From positions 1 through 20,918 of the forward strand of contig DJPG01000116.1 in the NCBI GenBank assembly GCA_002439735.1: a stretch of 20,918 nucleotides of DNA, given 5' to 3'. The notes beneath the pieces are model-generated. The model saw only the letters and a program-made list of their open reading frames with translations, was not told the DNA's origin and did not search any database. The translations under genes and the position numbers were made by a program. Positions 15,634 to 20,918 of this stretch are shown in pieces. Source of the DNA: Firmicutes bacterium UBA6418. GTDB lineage: Bacteria > Bacillota > Clostridia > Peptostreptococcales > Anaerovoracaceae. Position 1 is the stretch's first letter, and each line of letters opens with the position of its first letter.

Positions 15634-16116
15634 ATGAAGAAGTTTGTAATTGAAATGGAAAACGGCGATGTGATGCGCGGTGAACTTTATCCGGAGATCG
15701 CCCCGATCACCGTAGAAAATTTTGAAAAACTCGCAGATGAAAAGTTTTATGACGGTCTGACTTTCCACAGAGTGATTCCGGGTTTCATGATCCAGGGTGG
15801 ATGTCCGCGCGGAAACGGAACCGGCGGACCGGGATACAACATCAAAGGCGAATTTGCGGCAAACGGCGTAGCCAACGATTTGAAACACGAAAGAGGCGTT
15901 CTCTCCATGGCCAGAGCAATGGATCCGAATTCTGCCGGCTCGCAGTTCTTCATCATGGTAGAGGACGCGCCGCACCTGGACGGTCAATATGCGGCTTTCG
16001 GCAGGGTGACCGAAGGCATGGACGCGGCGGATCGAATTGTCAGTGTAAAAACCGGATGGAACGACTGCCCATGCGAAAAACAGGTGATTAAAACTATAAC
16101 GGTCGTGGAGGAATAG
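15634..16116 (+). CDS. cyclophilin-type peptidyl-prolyl cis-trans isomerase
   Basis: A 160-residue single-domain cytoplasmic cyclophilin with no signal peptide. Active-site landmarks are FHRVIPGFMIQGG with catalytic R46, SQFFIM with Q104 and F105, and HLDGQYAAFG from 114. The residue equivalent to the cyclosporin-contacting Trp of eukaryotic cyclophilins is His114, as in many bacterial forms thought to be less sensitive to the drug. It catalyses prolyl isomerisation during folding. GAAGGAGA lies about 11 bases before the ATG. It sits 6 bases before cysE in the same operon; a functional tie to cysteine synthesis is not evident. Confidence 0.94.
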   Translation: MKKFVIEMENGDVMRGELYPEIAPITVENFEKLADEKFYDGLTFHRVIPGFMIQGGCPRGNGTGGPGYNIKGEFAANGVANDLKHERGVLSMARAMDPNSAGSQFFIMVEDAPHLDGQYAAFGRVTEGMDAADRIVSVKTGWNDCPCEKQVIKTITVVEE

Positions 16117-16122
16117 AAATTA

Positions 16123-16872
16123 ATGGCGTTTTTTAGAGAAGTCAGTGAAGATATCCGCAACATGGTGGAAAAAGATCCGGCGGCAAGAAACGCTCTGGAG
16201 GTTCTGATCTGCTACCCGGGGATCTGGGCACTGATCTGGCACCGACCGGCACACTGGCTGTATAAGCATCACTGCCCGTTTCTGGCGAGACTGATCTCGC
16301 AACTGACACGCTTTTTTACCGGCATTGAGATTCACCCGGGCGCGACCATCGGACGCAGATGCTTTATCGACCATGGCATGGCGGTCATCATCGGCGAAAC
16401 CGCCGAGGTCGGGGATGATGTCACAATTTATCAGGGCGTCACCTTGGGCGGCACCGGCAAAGACACCGGCAAGCGACATCCGACGATCGGCAACCGCGTG
16501 CTTGTCAGCAGCGGCGCGAAAGTATTAGGACCGTTCAAAGTCGGCGACGATGTGAAGATCGGCGCGGGTTCGGTCGTGTTGAAGGAGGTGCCGCCGAACT
16601 GTACGGTCGTCGGTATACCGGGAACCATTGTCAAGCGCAACGGTGAGAGTACCACACAGGATCTGAACCAAGTTGACCTACCGGATCCGATTGCAGTCGA
16701 GATTGAGTGTCTGCGTAAGCGCGTGATGGAACTGGAAAAAATCTTGCAGGCTACACACAAGATTGAAGCAGGGTGCATCGACTGTGCCGGCGCTTCCAAT
16801 CTTGAAGAGGGGCTGATCGAAGTGATTCGCGAAAAGAACCAGAAAGAAGGAAACGAAAATGAAAATTTATAA
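16123..16872 (+). CDS. cysE: serine O-acetyltransferase
   Basis: First committed step of cysteine synthesis: L-serine plus acetyl-CoA gives O-acetylserine. A helical N-terminal region (about 1-62) is followed by a left-handed beta-helix of hexapeptide repeats (about 66-172). Catalytic residues are in FIDHGMAVIIGETAEVG (D83, H84) and GKRHPTIGN (H119). The short N-terminus is like the Bacillota form. The C-terminus runs well past the helix: a helical stretch to about 208, then a tail to 249 with C218 and C221 in GCIDCAGAS. GGAGGA 9 bases upstream sets the start; the end overlaps cysS by 14 bases. The cysE-cysS pairing is common in Bacillota, linking cysteine supply to its use. No cysK is present here. 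Confidence 0.95.
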   Translation: MAFFREVSEDIRNMVEKDPAARNALEVLICYPGIWALIWHRPAHWLYKHHCPFLARLISQLTRFFTGIEIHPGATIGRRCFIDHGMAVIIGETAEVGDDVTIYQGVTLGGTGKDTGKRHPTIGNRVLVSSGAKVLGPFKVGDDVKIGAGSVVLKEVPPNCTVVGIPGTIVKRNGESTTQDLNQVDLPDPIAVEIECLRKRVMELEKILQATHKIEAGCIDCAGASNLEEGLIEVIREKNQKEGNENENL

Positions 16873-18274
16873 CACGTTGACGAGAAAAAAAGAAGAGTTC
16901 GTGCCGATCGAAGCGGGCAAGGTCAAGATGTATGTTTGCGGCCCGACAGTATACAACTATTTTCATATCGGGAACGCAAGACCCTTTGTTGTATTCGACA
17001 CCCTTCGAAGATATCTGGAATACCGCGGCTATAAGGTAAAATTTGTACAAAATTTTACCGATGTCGATGACAAGATCATCAACCGCGCAAAGGAAGAAGG
17101 TATTACCGCACCGGAAGTTTCCGAAAAGTATATCGAGGAATATTACAAGGACGCGGCGGCGCTCAATGTCAAAAAGGCAACGGTGCATCCAAAAGTATCC
17201 GAAACGATGGATGATATCATTCAGTTCATACAGGATCTGATTGACAAGGGCTACGCCTATGAATCACAGGGTGATGTCTACTACCGAACGCGAAAATTTA
17301 AAGGCTACGGCAAGCTTTCCGGTAAAAATATTGACGAACTAATCCAGGGCGCCAGCGAACGAACCAGAAGCACGGATGACATGAAAAAAGAAGATCCGCT
17401 GGACTTCGCGCTTTGGAAGGCACGCAAGGAACCGAGCGAGATCGCATGGAAATCTCCTTGGGGCATGGGAAGGCCGGGCTGGCACATTGAATGTTCAACG
17501 ATGGCCAAGAAGTATCTTGGATCGACGATTGATATCCATGCCGGTGGTGAAGATTTACAGTTCCCACACCACGAAAACGAGATCGCGCAGTCCGAAGCGC
17601 ACAACGGATGCGAATTTGCGCATTATTGGATGCACAACGGCTACATCAATATCGATGGCACGAAGATGTCCAAGTCTCTGGGCAACTTCAAGACGGTACG
17701 TGACCTTCTGCAGCATTACGACGGGGAAGTCCTGCGTTTTCTGATCCTCAGCGGTCAGTACCGCGGCCCGATTGATTTTAATTCCGAGATCCTCGAACAG
17801 TCCAAGAACGCCATGACCCGTCTGCGCAACGCCAAATCCAACCTAAAGCATCTGATTGAGACCGGCAGCGGCAGCATGACGGATGCCGAAAAGGAAAAGC
17901 TGGCGGGTTATGACAAATACCGGCAGGAATTCATCCAGGCGATGGATGACGATCTGAACACGGCAGACGCGATCTCCGCAGTCTTTGAGCTGGTAACGGC
18001 GATCAATACCGCAGTCAAGGACGGCGCGAGCAAGGAATTCGCGCAGAAATCCCTCGATACCCTGATGGAGCTTGCTACGGTGCTTGGGCTTTTGCAACAG
18101 GAGTTTGAAGAGAAAGTTGTCATCGATGACGAGCTGAAGACACTGATTGACGAAAGACAGGAAGCCAGAAAGGCAAAGAATTTTGCCAGAGCGGATGAGA
18201 TTCGTGATGAACTCAAGGCGCGCGGTCTGATCCTCAAGGATACGCCGCAGGGCGTGCAGGTCATCAAGGCATAG
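16859..18274 (+). CDS. cysS: cysteine--tRNA ligase (class I)
   Basis: Charges tRNA-Cys; 471 residues, standard length. The HIGH-type motif is in VYNYFHIGNARP (36-40), and the KMSKS loop is KMSKS at 269-273. Expected zinc ligands are present: C27 (VCGPT), the Cys in GWHIECSTMAKKYLG, and the His and Glu of FPHHENEIAQSEA. The DALR-type helical anticodon-binding region and a C-terminal TPQGVQVIKA tail are intact. GAAGG 8 bases upstream supports the ATG at 16859, inside the end of cysE. Mini-III follows 33 bases later, as in Bacillus. Confidence 0.97.
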   Translation: MKIYNTLTRKKEEFVPIEAGKVKMYVCGPTVYNYFHIGNARPFVVFDTLRRYLEYRGYKVKFVQNFTDVDDKIINRAKEEGITAPEVSEKYIEEYYKDAAALNVKKATVHPKVSETMDDIIQFIQDLIDKGYAYESQGDVYYRTRKFKGYGKLSGKNIDELIQGASERTRSTDDMKKEDPLDFALWKARKEPSEIAWKSPWGMGRPGWHIECSTMAKKYLGSTIDIHAGGEDLQFPHHENEIAQSEAHNGCEFAHYWMHNGYINIDGTKMSKSLGNFKTVRDLLQHYDGEVLRFLILSGQYRGPIDFNSEILEQSKNAMTRLRNAKSNLKHLIETGSGSMTDAEKEKLAGYDKYRQEFIQAMDDDLNTADAISAVFELVTAINTAVKDGASKEFAQKSLDTLMELATVLGLLQQEFEEKVVIDDELKTLIDERQEARKAKNFARADEIRDELKARGLILKDTPQGVQVIKA

Positions 18275-18307
18275 TCCTGCGCAAGAACAGCGAAGGAAAA
18301 GTAAAAT

Positions 18308-18805
18308 ATGGGATTTGATCCAAAAACAATGAACACAACGGCGCTCGCCTATATTGGCGACGCCGTTTATGAAATTTACGTAAGGGAGCGCGTGCTGGCG
18401 GCTTCCGGGCAGCTTGGACGCCCGCAGCTGCAAAGCAGCACACAGGAGCAGGGCAGCCCGCGGCAGGCGCACGGCACCGGTAAAGAGCAGACTGCCTTCG
18501 GCGCGCATGTGGACGCGCTGCATAAACACGCGATCCGTTACGTTCGCGCGGCTGGGCAGGCTAAGGCGCTGCGCGCCATGCTCAAAGACGGCTTTTTGAC
18601 CGCGGAGGAAGAAGCCTTGGTTCGGCGCGCCCGCAACCATAAATCGGTCTCCAAACCAAAAAACGCCGACGCCATGGACTATAAATACGCCACCGCGCTG
18701 GAAGCCCTGATCGGCTATTGGCATCTGACCGCGGGCGCAGAGGCGCGAAATCGCAAAGAGGAGATCATCTTCCGCGCGTTTGCGGAGATCGAAACAATGA
18801 GATGA
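18308..18805 (+). CDS. mrnC: Mini-ribonuclease III with an internal insertion
   Basis: A ribonuclease-III-like enzyme without a dsRNA-binding domain; in Bacillus it matures the ends of 23S rRNA. Conserved blocks are LAYIGDAVYEIYVRERVL (12-30, catalytic D18), LHKHAIRYVRAAGQAKAL, EEEALVRRARNHKS, PKNADAMDYKYATALEALIGY with E132. At 165 residues it is longer than typical members (about 130-145). The excess is a stretch of about 30 residues (39-68), rich in Gln, Ser, Thr and Gly, inserted between the first catalytic helix and LHKHAIRYV. The frame is uninterrupted across it. GAAGGA lies 10 bases before the ATG. It is the last gene of the operon; rlmB, a frequent downstream neighbour, is absent. Confidence 0.92.
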   Translation: MGFDPKTMNTTALAYIGDAVYEIYVRERVLAASGQLGRPQLQSSTQEQGSPRQAHGTGKEQTAFGAHVDALHKHAIRYVRAAGQAKALRAMLKDGFLTAEEEALVRRARNHKSVSKPKNADAMDYKYATALEALIGYWHLTAGAEARNRKEEIIFRAFAEIETMR

Positions 18806-18810
18806 GCCAT

Positions 18811-18847
18811 AAGAGTCTGCACGATCAAATTATGGTGCAGACTTTTT
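18811..18847 (+). terminator. rho-independent terminator at the end of the long operon
   Basis: A 9-bp perfect stem (18814-18822 with 18835-18843), extended by G-U and A-U pairs outward, with a 12-base loop, runs into five Ts ending at 18847. Confidence 0.88.
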
Positions 18848-18849
18848 GC

Positions 18850-18878
18850 TTGTTTCTTTTTGCGGATTCCAGTATACT
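18850..18878 (+). promoter_or_regulatory. promoter of the AAA/PD-(D/E)XK gene
   Basis: TTGTTT at 18850-18855, 17-base spacer, TATACT at 18873-18878; it begins immediately after the preceding terminator. The leader of about 60 bases contains a small 7-bp hairpin (18897-18903 with 18911-18917, one G-U pair) before the ribosome site AAAGGAG at 18931-18937. Confidence 0.65.
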
Positions 18879-18946
18879 ATAGATAACGTGTGTGAATGCG
18901 CACATGGAAAGTGTGCAGATCAATGCGAAAAAAGGAGTGAGAGATC

Positions 18947-20668
18947 ATGAGCAATACCGAAAAACGCAAAAAAGTTTCCATCGGGGTGGAGGATTTCAAA
19001 ACGTTGATTGAATGGAACGGTTATTTTGTGGACAAAACGCTGATGATCAGGGAGCTGATCGAAAGCAACGCTATGGTCACGTTGTTCACCCGACCGCGCC
19101 GCTTCGGCAAGACGCTGAATCAGTTTATGATCCGGCGCTTCTTTGAGGATGAGATCACCGAAAAAGGCGAAAAAGTTGACAATCGCTATCTCTTTGACGG
19201 ACTGGCGATCACAGGCTGCGGGGAAGAGATCCTCAAGCATCAGCAGCGGTATCCGGTGATCTTCATGACCTTGAAGTCGGCAAAGCAGGATACCTATGCG
19301 TTGGCCTATATGGAATTAAAAAAACGCATCAGTGAGGAATATAAACGTCACAAATATGTCCTGCAGGGAGAAACTCTGACGATGGACGAGAAGAAGCGCT
19401 TTGAGGCGGTGTCAGCGATCGTGGACGATGACAGTCTGTATACCGACGCGCTCGGTTTCCTCTCAGCGTGTCTTGCCAAATATCATGGACACAAGACCAT
19501 CATCCTCATCGATGAGTACGACGTACCGCTGGAGAACGCTTATCTGCATGGCTTCTACGAGGAGATGATCGGCTTTATCCGTTCTCTGTTTGAATCGGCG
19601 CTCAAGACCAATCCGTATCTGGAAAAGGGCGTGATCACCGGCTGTCTTCGGATCAGCAAGGAGAGCATCTTTACCGGACTGAACAATATGGAAGTACAGT
19701 CGATCCTCAGTGTGAATTATCCGGGCAGTTTCGGTTTCACCGAGCCGGAGACGCAGGAAATGATGGCGTACTTTGGGCTTTCGGACAATTACGCGGAGCT
19801 GAAACGATGGTACGACGGCTATTGCTTCGGCGGAGTGGAAATTTACAACCCATGGAGTATCTTGAACTATATTCGAATGGCAGAGGTTGACAAAAATTAT
19901 CTGCCGCGCCCGTATTGGTCGAATTCTTCTTCCAACAGCATCATCCGTGAGATGGTGGGAGAGGCGGACGAAGAAGCCCGAACGGATCTGGAAACGCTGA
20001 TCAACGGCGGCACGATCGAGAAACGCGTGCATGAGGACATCACCTACGGCGATATCCATCAATCACAGGACAATTTGTGGAACTTCCTGTTCTTCACCGG
20101 CTATCTCAAAAAGATCGGGGAGCGCAAGGAGCAAAACAAGCTTTATTTGACGATGAAAATTCCGAATCTGGAGATTGCCTCGATCTATGAGGACTCCATA
20201 TCCTATTGGTTTGACCAGCGCATGAAACAGACCGACCGCAGCCCATTGCTGCGTGCATTGGAAAGCGGAGACTGCCAGGCCGCCGAGGACTTCATCAACC
20301 GGCAGCTGATGGATACGATCAGCTATTTCGATCACGCGGAGAGCTTCTATCATGGCTTCCTGGCAGGGCTTTTGACCAATATCGGCGGCTACCGCGTCAA
20401 GTCCAATCGTGAGAGCGGAAACGGCAGACCGGATATTGTGATGCAGACGCCGAATATCCGCAAAGGTCGCGTCATTCTTTTAGAGCTGAAATTAGCTGCG
20501 AGCATCGCGGATCTGGAGGCGGCTTGTGGCAGAGGTCTTGCGCAGATCGAAACGCAGCGCTATGCGGAGCCGTTTACCAAAGAGGGTTATCCGACCGTAC
20601 TCAAATACGCGGTCAGCTTTTATAAAAAGGACTGCATGGTGCAAAAAGGCGGGTCTGCAAAAAGATGA
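18947..20668 (+). CDS. AAA-ATPase-like protein with C-terminal PD-(D/E)XK nuclease domain
   Basis: A 573-residue protein of the AAA-ATPase_like plus PDDEXK_9 (DUF1703) architecture. The N-terminal VEDFKTLIEWNGYFVDKT precedes an atypical Walker A, RPRRFGKTLN at 49-58. Walker B is IILIDEYDVPL with D189 and E190. The C-terminal nuclease-like core has GRPDIVM with D496 and LLELK with E513 and K515, the spacing expected of PD-(D/E)XK active sites. Both sites look intact. The family occurs in many copies in gut Clostridia and Bacteroidetes; its function is not established, and links to mobile elements, defence or conflict are only suggested. AAAGGAG lies 9 bases before the ATG. It has its own promoter and no partner gene in the window. 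Confidence 0.88.
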   Translation: MSNTEKRKKVSIGVEDFKTLIEWNGYFVDKTLMIRELIESNAMVTLFTRPRRFGKTLNQFMIRRFFEDEITEKGEKVDNRYLFDGLAITGCGEEILKHQQRYPVIFMTLKSAKQDTYALAYMELKKRISEEYKRHKYVLQGETLTMDEKKRFEAVSAIVDDDSLYTDALGFLSACLAKYHGHKTIILIDEYDVPLENAYLHGFYEEMIGFIRSLFESALKTNPYLEKGVITGCLRISKESIFTGLNNMEVQSILSVNYPGSFGFTEPETQEMMAYFGLSDNYAELKRWYDGYCFGGVEIYNPWSILNYIRMAEVDKNYLPRPYWSNSSSNSIIREMVGEADEEARTDLETLINGGTIEKRVHEDITYGDIHQSQDNLWNFLFFTGYLKKIGERKEQNKLYLTMKIPNLEIASIYEDSISYWFDQRMKQTDRSPLLRALESGDCQAAEDFINRQLMDTISYFDHAESFYHGFLAGLLTNIGGYRVKSNRESGNGRPDIVMQTPNIRKGRVILLELKLAASIADLEAACGRGLAQIETQRYAEPFTKEGYPTVLKYAVSFYKKDCMVQKGGSAKR

Positions 20669-20792
20669 AAGCAAACTACTTGCATTTTGCGGCACGCCGT
20701 GCTACGATTGCAGATAGTGAAAAGAAAAACAAGGAAGCGGAACTCTGCAGAGGACTCCATGCGTTTTTGCATTGTGAGATTTTGTGTCACAG

Positions 20793-20828
20793 AAGCGATG
20801 GTTGGAAATACCGTCGCCTTTTCTTTTT
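20793..20828 (+). terminator. probable terminator after the AAA/PD-(D/E)XK gene
   Basis: A 7-bp stem (20795-20801 with 20811-20817, one G-U pair) with a 9-base loop is followed by CTTTTCTTTTTTT. It lies about 125 bases after the gene's stop, unusually far. Confidence 0.65.
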
Positions 20829-20866
20829 TTGAAAACAAACACGCGAAACTTTTCATCCTTTACCGA

Positions 20867-20890
20867 GCGATGCCGAATGACAGGCATCGC
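20867..20890. repeat. inverted repeat near the window end
   Basis: A perfect 8-bp inverted repeat, GCGATGCC at 20867-20874 and GGCATCGC at 20883-20890, with an 8-base loop and no T tract on either strand. It could be a regulatory hairpin or part of a dispersed element. Confidence 0.5.
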
Positions 20891-20918
20891 CCACTAGAAA
20901 AGTGCTGCGGCAGGAAGC

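Larger units (their letters stand above)
20669..20918. other. terminal 250 bases without a convincing gene
   Basis: Short frames exist on both strands (for example minus 20702-20887), but none has a good ribosome site with a recognisable product. The stretch contains two hairpins, annotated separately, and AT-rich segments. Confidence 0.5.

Overview
The window looks like chromosomal DNA of a Bacillota bacterium, most likely an anaerobic Clostridia member. This rests on AGGAGG-type ribosome sites, sigma-A promoters, a Mini-III ribonuclease next to cysS, a YacL-type PIN-TRAM protein, an EF-G paralogue and an AAA-ATPase-like/PD-(D/E)XK gene of a type common in gut Clostridia. Base composition is roughly 50% GC. 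No tRNA, rRNA, CRISPR array or insertion sequence was seen.

Layout. Positions 1-120 hold the end of an unrecognised gene. From 162 to about 7600 a series of mostly single-gene plus-strand units follows: asnS, an EamA-type transporter, an EF-G-like GTPase, radA and a sugar-transfer-type ATP-grasp enzyme. Most have their own promoter and several end in a hairpin terminator. A minus-strand two-component system (OmpR-type regulator, then sensor kinase) occupies 7715-9827. It converges on the ATP-grasp gene and diverges from the next operon.

Positions 9970-18847 read as one long plus-strand operon: a leader with a possible 51-codon ORF, the PIN-TRAM membrane protein, fused ispDF, proS, two half-size chromate-type transporters, a cyclophilin, cysE, cysS and mrnC, closed by a strong terminator. 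Spacing is tight, with overlaps at proS/transporter, transporter/transporter and cysE/cysS. The operon mixes isoprenoid precursor synthesis, Pro and Cys tRNA charging, cysteine synthesis, protein folding and 23S rRNA maturation. A separately promoted AAA-ATPase-like/PD-(D/E)XK gene of unknown role follows, and the window ends in about 250 bases without a convincing gene but with two hairpins.

The core is the familiar Bacillota neighbourhood radA - (disA) - yacL - ispD/ispF - cysE - cysS - mrnC - (rlmB), but disA and rlmB are absent from their usual places. The two-component system with the ATP-grasp gene, and the AAA/nuclease gene, stand there instead. No clearly new system was proven. The most interesting leads are the leader small ORF before yacL, hydrophilic insertions in IspD and Mini-III, a duplicated N-terminal motif in the ATP-grasp protein, an EF-G paralogue lacking the catalytic histidine, and a mini-ORF apparently coupled to asnS.
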